Assembly: GCA_021030905.1 (NCBI GenBank)
Contig: JAGFMI010000010.1
Coordinates: 186,001-250,000, forward strand
Origin: Pyrenula massariospora
Lineage: Eukaryota; Ascomycota; Eurotiomycetes; Pyrenulales; Pyrenulaceae
Length of the DNA stretch: 64,000 nucleotides
Direction of reading: 5' to 3'
Position 1 is the first letter of the stretch. The number at the start of each line of letters is the position of its first letter. A program made the position numbers and the translations under genes. The notes under the pieces were generated by a model. That model was not told the DNA's origin. It searched no databases and was given only the letters and a program-made list of their open reading frames with translations. Shown here in pieces: positions 11,336 through 21,908 of the stretch.

Positions 11336-12651
11336 TTAGCTCTCCGCCCATCCTCCAATCATCCAATCGTTCTCCCCATCAATCACACCATCCTTCTCCA
11401 CCACATCATTCACACCCTCCTCAAACCCCGGCACATCCCACACCATCTCCAACCACTCCAGCATACTCTCCCACCCCTTCACCATCACGCACTCCGCCGT
11501 ATACTGCTCTCCACTCGCATACGTATTACACCCAAACCTCCCCCTCCCACCCACCGGCGTCCCAATCTTCTCCTTACTAACCACATACGCCCTCCCCCTC
11601 CTCCCCAGCCAATCCGCAAACTCAATCCCAAACTCCTCCGACACCAGGTCCTCCACCTCATGCGCCGGATCCCCCAGCACCACCCCCTCCACCCTCCCCC
11701 GCCACCTCCCCCAATTCCTCGCCAGGTACCTGACCGCCGCACACCCCCCGTACTCCAGCCCGATCACGCTGATCTTCGCGTCCGCCGGCACAACCCCCTT
11801 CCCCTCCCCACCTCCACATCCCACGACTTCTTCGAAGACGTAATCGACGTGCTCCTGCCACCCCTCGCTCCCCCTCACCCGGTTCCGGCGCGCATCGATC
11901 GCCATGCTCGGGCTCACCGCGTCGGCCCGCGGCAGCGCGAGCCAGTTCGGCATGCTCACCGCGCGGCCGCCGCCGTGCCACCAGAGCAGTTGGCCCACGT
12001 TGGCGACAATAAGCGAGGTGTCCGGTTTGCCTGCGGTAGTGCGGGAAGTGTTGCGGGAGAGGAGGGCGTGGACGAAGGGGAGGAGGGAGGCGGAGGCGAG
12101 GGAGTGCGGGGTGGCGCGGTAGGCGAGGATGGCGAGGTCTTGGGTTTTTTCGCCGAAGAAGAGGAGGGTTCGCGGGGCGGTGGGGTGGTTGGGGGTCGCG
12201 AGGATGGGGATGTGGGGGTGGTGGGCTGGGGTTGAGGTTGGTGGGTTGGTGGGTGAGGAGGGAGGGAGGAGTGGGAGGCGGAGTGTTTGGAGTCCTAGGG
12301 CGGTGAGGCGCGAGAGGACGATGTTGCGGATGCAGCCTGATGGGGAGGTGGTTAGCTCTGGGACTGAGTGCAGATAAATTGAAGCAAAAATATGATTTAG
12401 GAAATCATGCCAAGAATACTTGAGGCTCTGGGTAGGACCAGCAGATGAAATACATGTCTTCACTCACCATTCATGGCCTCCCTTTGCACTTCATTGACGC
12501 GCTCATTCTTGCTGATCTTGTAGTTGAAGTCGGCCTTTGGATTGGAGATCATGCGAACTTGATCATTTTCATTGATGAAATACCCGAGACCTTCAAGATC
12601 TTCTGGGAATTTCGGATCGGGAGGTATGCTGGAAGACAGGCGACGGAACAT
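11336..12651 (-). CDS. Arb2-domain protein
   Basis: 403 aa from two exons on the minus strand, 12468-12651 and 11336-12363 (intron 104 nt, phase kept). Exon 1 begins MFRRLSSSIPPDPKFPEDLE and continues GLGYFINENDQVR, a signature of the Arb2 domain; the second exon carries the rest, including the WHGGG and IGLEYGG blocks. In fission yeast Arb2 belongs to the ARC complex that handles Argonaute-bound siRNA, and a related domain ends HDA1-type histone deacetylases. In filamentous fungi stand-alone Arb2-domain proteins are common and mostly uncharacterised, so a role in RNA silencing or heterochromatin is inference. The 5' part uses C-ending codons and the 3' part G-ending codons, read along the coding strand. 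Confidence 0.88.
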
Positions 12652-13488
12652 CTTCGGAGGAGAAACGATCTTGCACCGACTGTAGTAGCAACAAGCATGC
12701 CTTCACCGACTTAGCGGCCGAGGGCTAGAATATAAGCTATGTTGAAGACTTTATGAAAGAGATTCCTTAGGTGCCTTAAATGTGAAATTATGAGAAACGA
12801 GAAGTGTAGAGATAGAGAATATATCTGACGATTATGTGAGAGGTTGATGCTTCGTAAAGGCAAGATCAGGTGTAGACTTTTTAGGTCTGCATTCTCCGGA
12901 GACCGGTTTGTAGTGATTTAAGCAAGCCCATTGAAAAGAAAAGCGTGTGTGTCTATAAGAAGGGAAACATAATAAGAACATCAATAAACGAAGGTGAATG
13001 GTGATGCTACATGAAAATCGGCTTTTGTACGACCTGCATGTTTGCGAGGTGGAGACAGTTGAAAGTGAAAGGACTTATCAGGCTGAGTGCTCAGTTATAT
13101 TTTTCTTGGCATGAACTCCAATGAAAGCGGTTGTCCAGACTCTGTACTTGAATAACTGGTTCTAATGTACAAGCCTTCAGACCCTATCGCTATATCTAAA
13201 CCTAGATTTATGTCCATGGTCGTTGGTGCAGTGTTCGTCACCCTGCATGTGCATGTAGTGATTCTCACACTCTGGTACCGAGTACGGCTCATTAAAATAC
13301 AGGGTATGACCATCTCCTCTTCCAAGTCGCGCGAGGCTAAGCTTTAACGCTGCCTTGGCAGGATACTCGTAGAGGAGGAGAGTTGTTCACTCGATGGGTC
13401 TCTTCACCTCCCATCGCTCGTTGACTTGACTACTCATTGTGTGTGATCATCGGTGAATGCGATATTGAGATCCGCCTTGCGCGACCAA
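12652..13488. other. intergenic, 0.84 kb
   Basis: Between the Arb2 gene's 5' end and the 3' end of the uS14m gene. AT-rich near 12720-13000. No supported gene or repeat. Confidence 0.5.
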
Positions 13489-14020
13489 CTACCAACTCGC
13501 TTTTTTGACCCCTGGCAGCTCACCCGCAAGCGCATGCATTCTGAACTGAAACTATATCATAGTCCGTCAGCGAGTACTCTATGACTGGATGCAATTTCGT
13601 CTGCACACTCACTCTTCCCATCCGGAAATCTCTGAAGACACCTCTAGCAATACCGCCCATTATGCATCGATTCTTAATTTGAGTTGACCGCGTGTACGCA
13701 TGCATCTGGGCAAGCTCAAGTTGGGCTTTTGTTCGTATCCGTTGTGGAAGGGAAGTGTTGCGGATGATGTAGCGAAGAGCTTGTCTGAAAGGAAGACTGC
13801 CATTAGCGCTGAATTCTCAGGAATTGAGTGAACTAGGAGGAGTCACAGTGTGCAGAAATAGATAATGCCACATATGCAAGAAGCATCCATATTGGCAGAG
13901 ATATCGCACGTACCGCTCAGGTTCAAACTTCTCAAAGACCTTTCGCTTGGTGTGGTCTCTGATCATTTTGACGTTCACGAAGCCACTTAGGTCCAACCGC
14001 TTGGACCTGAACTGTGCCAT
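13489..14020 (-). CDS. MRP2: mitochondrial small-subunit ribosomal protein uS14m
   Basis: 113 aa from three minus-strand exons: 13914-14020, 13613-13784 and 13489-13551 (introns 129 and 61 nt; phases kept). The product binds 16S-like rRNA in the mitoribosome small-subunit head. The bacterial/mitochondrial S14 pattern is complete: FRSKRLDLSGFVNV and FEKFEPER near the start, QALRYIIRNTSLP in the middle, RCIMGGIARGVFRDFRMGR, and the C-terminal LPGVKKASW. No zinc-binding cysteine pairs are present, as expected for the zinc-free form. The start is the ATG at 14020, which fits the usual length. It is followed at once by a divergent gene on the other strand. Confidence 0.95.
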
Positions 14021-14387
14021 GGTGGACACGGAGTCCGGTAAATGAATGACTAAACCAAGGTTTGAATTGATCGATTACTGTATGCCTTGTGAGAGTGTCA
14101 AGGAAGAATTTCTATATGTGGAATGACATCGACGCCAAGTCGGAGGATCATGCTATATTCTATTGGTCTTTCTCCCCCAGGTCGATCTGGCGCTAACCTC
14201 GTGTCGTATTTTGGCTCCACCGAGTCGGAGCTACCCAGGCACCCGCCGGCGACGGATCTTCGAAACCACCGCCACGCCGCATCAAAGAGTCCAATATCAA
14301 TGATGATAAAATGGATATAAGCGGTCGCTCGGCGTTTATGATTGATGCTAACTGAAGGTTATGTCCGGCCTGGTGACGACCATGAGG

Positions 14388-14393
14388 TATAAA
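14388..14393 (+). promoter_or_regulatory. TATA-like box
   Basis: A TATAAA hexamer lies 51 bases upstream of the first in-frame ATG (14444) of the NmrA-like gene. A start of transcription about 30 bases downstream would leave a short leader that still includes that ATG. It sits in the 423-bp divergent promoter shared with the uS14m gene. Confidence 0.45.
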
Positions 14394-14443
14394 GGAGGGT
14401 TGAGCTTCCTGCTCAATTGACGTTCCTATGTTCTACATTTCAT

Positions 14444-15582
14444 ATGTTCAAGTCTCTTGTTTCGCGCCTCAGAATAACCATTTCTGAACGTCCGTACTCT
14501 GCTTCAAGTCTCAGAAACGCAAAGCCATATTCCACAATGTCTCACCAATACGCCAGCAACCAGCCAGCCGGCTTCAAGAACCACGTTGAGAAGGTCGCCA
14601 TTGTCGGGGTATGTCGAAAGTCAATCCTCTTACCATCCTCAATCTAATAATTCTATAGGTTGGCGGCCAGTCAGGCAAACACATAACCTCTGCGCTCCTC
14701 AAGACCGGCAAGCACAAAGTTACGGCCATCACTCGCGAAGATAGCACCAGTACTCCTCCCGAAGGTGTCACCGTCGTCAAAGTCAACTATGATGATCCCT
14801 CCTCAATCGCCGCTGCCCTCAAAGGCCACGACGCCTTCGTGATCACCATGTCTGTGACCGCTCCGCCAGACTCACAAGCCAAGCTCATCGAAGCCGCGGC
14901 CGCCGCCAAGATCCCCTGGGTCATCCCCAACGAGTACGGCTCGGACATCTCCAACGAGCAGCTCGGCAACGACGTCCTCCTCGGCAAACAGTACGCCGCC
15001 GCCCGGGAGCTGCTCAAAAAGCACAACCTCCCCTTCACCGGCATCAGCTGCTCCTTCTGGTACGAGTACAGCCTCTCCTTCCACCCCTTCGCCTTCGGCT
15101 TCGACATCCCCAAGAAGGAAGTCACCTTCTACGACGACGGCAAGACCAAGATCTGCAGCAGCTCCCTCCCGCAGACCGGCCGCGCCGTCGCGGGCCTGCT
15201 CAGCCTGCCCATTCTGCCTGAAAATGCGAACGACAAGACCCCGACGCTCGACAGCTTCCGCAACAAGTCCTGCTATGTGACCTCCTTCTTCGTCAGCCAG
15301 CGGGATATGCTCGACTCGATCCTGCGCGTGACGGGCGACAAGGAGAGCGACTGGACGATCAAGTACCAGCCCAGCAAGGAGCGGTACGAAGAGGGTATGA
15401 AGCAGATGCAAGGTGGGGACCGGATGGGGTTTATGAAGCAGCTGTATGCCCGCGTGTTGTATCCGGATGGGAGCGCGGATTACATGGCCAAGCTGGATCA
15501 TGCGAAGATTGGCCTGGAGGAGGAGAATCTTGATGACTGGACGAGGAAGGCGTTGCAGATGAAGCAGATGGAGAGGCATTGA
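14444..15582 (+). CDS. NmrA-like/isoflavone-reductase-like NAD(P)-binding protein
   Basis: Exons 14444-14608 and 14659-15582 (intron 50 nt, phase 0; the join restores VAIVGVGGQSGKHI, the glycine-rich dinucleotide loop). Length is 362 aa from the ATG at 14444 or 331 aa from 14537. Domain order: Rossmann fold, then the substrate half typical of NmrA/PCBER proteins (VIPNEYGSD). Members are NAD(P)H-dependent reductases or redox sensors. The extra N-terminus (MFKSLVSRLRITISERPYSA) is Arg/Ser-rich and looks like a mitochondrial presequence, so the two ATGs may make mitochondrial and cytosolic forms. Leading bases are C-rich and the last third G-rich. Confidence 0.88.
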
Positions 15583-15911
15583 GGTGAGAGTGGAGGGTTG
15601 GGGCAGATATGGGAAATAACAATAGCAAGGTTATCAAGGATTTAGTGATCGGATAGCAATGCAGCCCATACTCATGCTTTTCTTCGAGGTCTTAACGTGA
15701 AAGCTTCGTCCAAATGTTCACGTTAATCGATCGCGATCGCTTATATCAACCCACGCGACGAGAATCTTTCACGGCCCAAGTCTGAGGGGGGAGATACAAG
15801 ACCGGTAAAATTTGTTTCAGGTATTTATGCATGCATCGCCAGTCTATCTCTCATCTAACCCTCCCCTCCCCCATTTCCTCATCCTCCCACCCCACCCTCA
15901 ACTCTCTATCA
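15583..15911. other. intergenic, 0.33 kb
   Basis: 3' flanks of two convergent genes. Pyrimidine-rich near 15850-15900. Nothing else is seen. Confidence 0.5.
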
Positions 15912-16334
15912 TCAATGCCCGCCCTCCTCCGCCGGCGGCTTGAAATACGGGTTCCTCGGATCATTCTTATACTCGTCCGCTGTTATCTCGCGTCAGCCAA
16001 TGTTCTCCTCTCCCTTCACTTCACTATTGGGGTCAGGGTTGGGCGGTGGGTGGACTGACAGTGCATGTACGCCTTTGCGCCCGAGTTGATGCCGTAGAGG
16101 ATGACGACGCCTGGTTTGTGTGTCAGTATTGATCATTTGCTGGGTGGGAGATGGTGGTGAGGATTAGGATGGTATATAGAAATATGTGGGTTGGGGGAGG
16201 TGTTCGTACCAGCGGCGTAAAAGGGCCACATCGGCTCGGCTGGAGGTGAGGTGGTTAGTCTTTTTGTTCTCTGACTTGCGGTGGGGTGTTGGCTTACCAA
16301 GCTTGCCGGGGAACTTTTTGGGAAGGAGAGGCAT
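15912..16334 (-). CDS. ATP18: mitochondrial ATP synthase subunit j (i/j)
   Basis: A 61-aa protein split over four minus-strand exons: 16298-16334 (37 nt), 16210-16239 (30 nt), 16060-16110 (51 nt) and 15912-15979 (68 nt), with introns of 58, 99 and 80 nt. All phases fit. The product reads MPLLPKKFPGKLAEPMW, a single membrane helix (PFYAAGVVILYGINSG), then YKNDPRNPYFKPPAEEGGH, matching the Atp18 family in order and size. It is a small Fo subunit of the inner-membrane ATP synthase, linked in yeast to dimer/oligomer formation. No exon is long enough to stand out as a gene by itself. It shares a 380-bp promoter with Spc19. Confidence 0.93.
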
Positions 16335-16714
16335 TTTTGGTTTTGTAGTGGCGCGTTGGAGGGTTGATGTTGAGGTGGTAGGTAGAGAGGTGGAAGCTTT
16401 GAAGTGAATTGGAGAGTTGAGAGGGAGCTTGGGGAGAGAAGAGGCTAGCCGGATTGGGGTTTGGTGGACTTTTCCGCGGTGCCGGCTTGCGATAAACAAA
16501 TGCGTAGCGCTCTGAATTGAATGCAGACAACACTCGCGACAAATGTTCTAACTACCTAAAATCTGGAATTTCGTCCCAGCTACTCACTTGCCTATCATAT
16601 CTATGCCTTAGACCCGTGCCGCTAAGGTTCTTTGCTACACAAACTAACCATCCGCCTCTACTACCCCTCTACCTTCAGCTCTTAGAGCTCCAGCCCCACC
16701 CAAGAACGACCAGC
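16335..16714. promoter_or_regulatory. bidirectional promoter, ATP18 / SPC19
   Basis: 380 bp between the start codons of two head-to-head genes. No clear TATA box is seen on either side. Confidence 0.5.
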
Positions 16715-17227
16715 ATGGCCGCCTCCCTCTCCTCCTCCGTCGCCTCCCTCACAACCTCCCTCCACCTCCTCCAATCCAGCATCAGCACCCTCTCCACCGG
16801 CGTCGCCGACCTCCCCCGCCTCACCTCCGTCCTCGCCAGCACCCGGCACTTCGAGCTCCTCCCCGAATCTACCCTCCTATCCGCCCAGAAATCCTTGCTC
16901 GGCGAGATCGTGCCTGGTGTTGAACGACTGCTGCGGGTTGCGACTGAGGAGGTAGAGAAGGTGGAGAGGAGGGAGGAAGGGTTGAGGGCGCGGAGTGATT
17001 TATTGGAGGGGCGGTTGGGTAGAGAGGAGGGGAAGAGGAGGAGTAGTGTGGGGAGGAAGGGGAGCTTGGGGCGTGGGGCGAAGGGAGAGGGTGGAGGGGA
17101 GAAAGCGGCCGAGCTGAAGAGGTTGCGGAGGGAAAAGGAAAGGTTGAAGTATGCGGTTGAGAGGTTGGAGTTGCAGGGGCGGCAGAGGGAGAGGGAGCTA
17201 AGGAAGAGCATGGCGGCTGTGAGATGA
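16715..17227 (+). CDS. SPC19: DASH complex subunit Spc19
   Basis: Intronless, 170 aa. The N-terminal half (SLHLLQSSISTLSTGVADLP, then TRHFELLPESTL) is the Spc19 signature. DASH/Dam1 rings couple kinetochores to spindle microtubules. The C-terminal half is highly charged and predicted coiled coil (AAELKRLRREKERLKYAVER). I chose the ATG at 16715 because it directly precedes the conserved region; the frame is open further upstream but unlike the family. The gene shows the clearest C-to-G codon switch in the window: early Leu are CTC, while later Leu are TTG and Arg are AGG. Confidence 0.9.
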   Translation: MAASLSSSVASLTTSLHLLQSSISTLSTGVADLPRLTSVLASTRHFELLPESTLLSAQKSLLGEIVPGVERLLRVATEEVEKVERREEGLRARSDLLEGRLGREEGKRRSSVGRKGSLGRGAKGEGGGEKAAELKRLRREKERLKYAVERLELQGRQRERELRKSMAAVR

Positions 17228-17636
17228 AGAGATGGGCAAGTGTCTATATGTGATGCGGTCTGAAATGTCCTTTAAACTTGATGTTCTCTGGGTTTCTGGG
17301 ATTCAGAGAGAAGCAGCTGGACCAATTCAGCTCTGACCGCAGGGACGAGTAGGTTACATGAGCCGATGTGACACTGACGGGACCATGTTTTGATGGTGGC
17401 TGATGTGACATGTTCGTCAGGACGACAATCGACAATCCCGATCTCGGTGAGGGCTATACAGGAAACGGTTGAAGGAGTGTAGCACAAGTCTGGTGTGAAT
17501 TATATATGGAGACAAGAATTAGAGCGGACAAGGGGGGTCATTCGAACGTCCCGTACTTATGTGTCTATCAAGCGCCGTCGCTATTGAGCCAGAAACAAAA
17601 TGCTAGAAGCAAACAAATGCAGCAATCCCTCGTTCT
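17228..17636. other. intergenic, 0.41 kb
   Basis: Shared 3' flank of convergent genes; no supported gene. Confidence 0.5.
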
Positions 17637-18644
17637 CTATAAACCACCAACCAGTTTTCGCCAGGCTGGTAGGACGCGTGGCAGGAAATAGACAGTGTAG
17701 AGTGCGGTGACTGAGATCAATAAGCCCGATAGTTTTTCAACCCACGTATGGAAGAAGGTGGCCGTCATGAGCAACATCCATAGGTCCAGTCCCACAACAA
17801 CATATACGGAGTATCTTGCCCATAATCTCGCTCTTGCCCGCGCTTCAGACTCCCATCCTCCAACAGCCTTCTTTTCCTCTTCTGATGTCTCGGAAGCAAC
17901 CTCAAGAGCGGCGCGTGGTGAGATGGATGGATGTGGCGAGAGAACGGCAGAGAGATATAGCTCGGCAAGAAGGAAGCCAGAACTCAGGACGAGCATGAAG
18001 AAATGCCCGCTTATGTCCCACCCTCCTTTCCATGTTCCCCCAGCGCTTTTACATGCGCTTTGCGAGAGGATAAGTTCCATGTCCTGGACCCCGTTTCTTT
18101 GGGCAGCTTCAGGCGTGACGAAATCGCACCGTCCGCCCGTCACCGTGAAGCTGCGGTCAATCCAGGCAGGGCCAAAGAACCACTGTGTCACAAATATCCA
18201 AAAGCTTGTCGCTAGGGAGTATCGGAAGAATGCTTGAGACAGGGCTGTAGTCGCGAGTGATCGGCGAGTCTTCGTAAAGGGGTTATGCGAGAGCAGAACC
18301 ATGATGACGAATACCAAAGTCGTCCAAAACCATCCAATCTTGACAAAGTATAGATTGAAGACATTACGCTTATTTGCAAAGTAGTTAATCGGCGCCGGAG
18401 TTGGGGTTGCTAGATCAGCGTTCAGTCCGGGCATCATTGCCGTTTGGGATACAGTTGTTTTCATGGGTGGCGATACGGTCGCATAGAACGACCCAATGAG
18501 GAGAATGAGAAGGTAGGCGAGGAGTAAGTATGGTGAGGGTCGAGTATCTGGAGTTTTTGAGGACTGGTCGCGTTCCATGGCGGCGTTGTTGCTCGATTCA
18601 CCTGCTAAGCCAGAGGGAACAAAGGAGCGCCGCACAACGGTCAT
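17637..18644 (-). CDS. SCS3: Scs3/FIT2-type ER lipid protein
   Basis: Intronless multi-pass membrane protein, 335 aa from the ATG at 18644; an in-frame ATG at 18716 would add 24 residues and one at 18578 would shorten it by 22. The FIT family sits in the ER and acts as an acyl-CoA diphosphatase needed for lipid-droplet budding; yeast Scs3 affects inositol-phospholipid synthesis. Both family histidines are visible: His214 in WDISGHFFML and His299 in TFFHTWVEKLSG. About six hydrophobic segments are seen, including YLLLAYLLILLIGSFYATV. FFGPAWIDR is also conserved in fungal members. Position next to SPC19 is convergent. Confidence 0.85.
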   Translation of the reverse strand: MTVVRRSFVPSGLAGESSNNAAMERDQSSKTPDTRPSPYLLLAYLLILLIGSFYATVSPPMKTTVSQTAMMPGLNADLATPTPAPINYFANKRNVFNLYFVKIGWFWTTLVFVIMVLLSHNPFTKTRRSLATTALSQAFFRYSLATSFWIFVTQWFFGPAWIDRSFTVTGGRCDFVTPEAAQRNGVQDMELILSQSACKSAGGTWKGGWDISGHFFMLVLSSGFLLAELYLSAVLSPHPSISPRAALEVASETSEEEKKAVGGWESEARARARLWARYSVYVVVGLDLWMLLMTATFFHTWVEKLSGLLISVTALYTVYFLPRVLPAWRKLVGGL

Positions 18645-20228
18645 TACGCTTGCAAAGTGTTGACATGGACGAAAGAGGGTTCGACAAGAAATTTTAGGAA
18701 ACGACCATAAAAGCAACGAATGCTACTGAGAGCGAAGCACCTAAGGTGCCTATCTGCTGTCGTGTTATGTCATCCAAAGCACTCTTAAATTGCTGTTGAA
18801 CGTTTGACTTTGGCACTCGAAGAGGCCGACGGTGCTACGTCATCTCTTGGCAACGTTTGAGTCGATCACGTGACTTGGTCATCTTCTTGTGTCGTAGCGG
18901 CTTACTTCAAAGCGATCCAATACTGTAATCATACCTTTTGCCATCTAAGCAGGCTGCTGACATGGTAGTCCTGCCTCGGCGACTGGCGACGTGGCAGCGA
19001 GATAGGGGTGATCTCTATAGTCATTTGAAAATCTGCGTGGATGCCCAGGCCCCGCAAAGCCCCATATACACGTGGGATTGTGGCATATTCGTCAGGATCA
19101 AATCGCACCATGGCTGCCTGTCCATATGCATATCGCCGACGAGAACCCCCCTTAGGGCAAGCAGAAGCGAATCACATGACCGTTTCACGAACGTTCCATC
19201 CATCATCGTGGTCGAGGATCGACGCGGCACATCTAGATCGACGTTCCCCCGCATCCTGGAATGCGACTCTTTGGGGAAGATGGTGGCTCTGGAATAACGG
19301 CGAGTGGCTGTGGCTAAAGACGATAAGCTCCTGGACTACTTCGTTTCTCGAAGCATTCTTCCAGTGTTCCAAGCCGCAGTTCGCGCTCGAGTCGCCTGCA
19401 GAAACAAGTAGTCCGACCAGCCGTCCATGGTCAGTCTACTGCAAACCATTCAAATGCCGAGGCAGGCGTTGCACAACGGCTTCTTCCCCAGAGCTGGATC
19501 GGCATGTATAATAGAGTGCCATATGGCTGACTCGCATCGGCCGGCGGGCTAGAGTGAGGTCATCCAGGAAATGGACGTCCGGAACCAGGCCTACGGCGCC
19601 GCTCCTATCATCCGCAAGTTGAAGCTCTCGGCAGTTGCAGGGTCTTGATAGAACCTTACCCACGGTACCTACTCTAACCCCAGCAGTTACCCGCCGCGTC
19701 CTTCTAGCTTGCAGGTCTCCCGGCATGTCACCCCGAAAGCCCTCATCATTTCCATGAGCCGTCCTCCACTGCTCCTTGATACCACCGTTCCTCTCCAATG
19801 GAATCATTCTGGACAGAGCCGTCTGTGCATATTGCTATCCCAGTGATTCCGGGCCAGCACCTACCCCACAGTAGCTTGTACAGTACCCGCCCCCTTCACC
19901 CTCTCTCGACCGTTTCTCCTCCACACATCGAGATGGGTTCTGCTGCGCCAGATATCGGCAGTGGCCTTTGGCCACGGCGTGTGCACTTTGCTGTTCCTCC
20001 TGCTCCTACAAAGTGATATCGTCCTTACCATTCGGCACTTCCCCGATGGCATGTGCCGTCTCCTGTACGTGCGCCATTTTCTAATAGATATCTACGTGTC
20101 GCCTTTAGTAATAAAGTACAATTTCATCTTTCTCCATGTTCCAGTTCGACCACTGCGCTTGGCACTCTGCGAATCCTACACAGTCCAAAATCTCGTTACT
20201 CTCTTGTTGAAGTTCAGTGTCTCTTACG
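18645..20228. other. gene-poor stretch, 1.6 kb
   Basis: Several frames of 60-156 codons occur on both strands, but they overlap each other and show no recognised domain. One minus-strand frame (18929-19111, MVRFDPDEYATIPRVYGALR) looks protein-like but leads nowhere. The right end is the promoter of the P450 gene. Confidence 0.4.
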
Positions 20229-21908
20229 ATGATAGAGCCCCTCCTATTTGCGATTCGCGATCATTGGATCGGTGCATCTAGTCTCATCCTGCTGGCATAC
20301 CTTGCAAGTAATTATTTCAATCATGGTTTGAATAAGTACCCCGGACCTTTTGTTGCTGCGCTCACGGATTGGTGGCGTTTCTTCGATGTTTGGGGAAGAC
20401 GACCCGACATAACCCATATCAAGCTACACCGCCAGCATGGGGACATTGTGCGGCTAGGACCCAATGATCTTTCATTTGCAGACCCCAAAGCTATCAAGCA
20501 AATTTATGGATTGAACAAGGGCTTTATCAAGTCTGGCTTTTACCCAGTTCAGCAAGCACTCACCAAAGGCAAACGACTTCCATCATTGTTCTCCACCACT
20601 GACGAGGCCTATCATGCCAACCTTCGCCGTTCAGTCAACAGCGCGTTCTCCATGAGCGCCTTGGTACAGTATGAGCCCTTCGTTGACGAGGTGGAGGAAG
20701 CTTTTCTCAACCAGACGAACTATCTGTTTGTAAAGCAGAACAAAGTTTGTGATTTTGCAGAATGGTTGCAGTATCTGGCATTTGATGTCATCGGTCAAAT
20801 CACATACAGCAAGAGGCATGGTTTCATCGACACTGGTGAGGACGTTGATGGCATGGTGGGTTATCTTGGCAGACTCTTCAGCTATGTGGCACCGGTAAGC
20901 TCGAGTCTTTGCTATATTTTGTCGAGCTACTGACGAACTAATCCACAGATTGGACAAATACCGTCTCTCGATGTCCTCTTCCTCAAAAATCCGATTGTGC
21001 GGCTGTTGGACCGTCTGGGAGTCGCCAAATTCTCGTTTGCTGTCGCAACTTTCGCCAAGGCTAGGATGTCCGAACGGCTTAAGGAAATCGAAGCCGATAA
21101 AGAAAAGGGTCTGCAGAATACCGCTGGTCGCCGAGGGGACCTCTTATCGATGTTTCTTAAAGCCCAAGAAGATCGGCCAGAATTCATGACGGATGAACGC
21201 GTGCTCACCATGGCCGTTTCTATGGCCTTTGCTGGGTCTGAGACTACTGCTATCAGTCTCGCTGCAGTCTTCTACTATCTGCTACGAAATCCATCTTGTT
21301 ACCAGAAGTTGATAGAGGAATTGGATGCTGCAGTGAAGGATGGCAAGATCGAACAAAGATCAAGCGGACTCGTCTCGTGGGCTGAGTCCCAGAACCTGCC
21401 ATATCTGGACGCCTGCATCAAAGAAGCCTTCAGGATACATCCAGCCGCTGGTCTCCCACTCGAGCGTATTGTTCCACCGGGAGGGATCGAGATCTGTGGG
21501 GAGCATATCCCTGCCGGAACTATCGTCGGCGTCAATGCATGGGTGGTTCACCGAAGACCTGAGATTTATGGAGACAATGTAGACGCCTACCGTCCTGAGA
21601 GATGGCTCGAGGCCGACAAGGAGCGTTTGAAGGAGATGAACGCTACGATGTTCCAGTTTGGCGCTGGCTCGCGGACTTGCATTGGGAAGAATATTAGTCT
21701 CCTAGAAGTATACAAGCTGGTCCCCAGCTTTCTTCGAAGATTCGAGGTAAGTGTCGATTTCTCTGCAATCCTCCACGACCACTCATTCTTCACGCAGATC
21801 AAATTTGCCAATCCGAGCGAAGAATGGAAACTGCATAATGCCTGGTTTGTGAAGCAGCACAACTTTCTCGTCAAGTTCCGAGAACGATCTGCTGCGGCGG
21901 TTGTTTAG
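20229..21908 (+). CDS. cytochrome P450 monooxygenase, pisatin-demethylase-like
   Basis: 524 aa from exons 20229-20894, 20949-21746 and 21798-21908 (introns 54 and 51 nt). A membrane anchor (SLILLAYLASNYF) precedes the proline motif KYPGPF. Canonical signatures are present: the I-helix AGSETT (about 317-322), the helix-K motif EAFR, YRPERW, and the heme loop FGAGSRTCIGKN with Cys466 as axial ligand. The sequence resembles the fungal CYP57/pisatin-demethylase-like group, often catabolic or secondary-metabolic; the substrate is unknown. The second intron is stop-free and a multiple of three, so retention would insert 17 residues just after the heme helix, but the spliced join (RRFE then IKFANPSEEW) fits the family. 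No synthase gene lies nearby. Confidence 0.92.

Noticed and set aside
11249-12235. 328-codon plus-strand frame opposite the Arb2 gene
   Set aside because: His/Pro-rich low-complexity translation of the antisense strand; the minus-strand Arb2 protein explains the region.
14872-15579. 235-codon minus-strand frame opposite the NmrA-like gene
   Set aside because: A shadow of the GC-rich coding strand; the NmrA-like domain is unambiguous on the plus strand.
19041-19807. Overlapping frames of 123-156 codons on both strands
   Set aside because: They contradict each other, lack motifs and no splice model links them to a domain.
20217-21908. Secondary-metabolite gene cluster around the P450
   Set aside because: No polyketide synthase, NRPS, terpene synthase or transporter is within reach; neighbours are a small secreted protein and gene-poor DNA.
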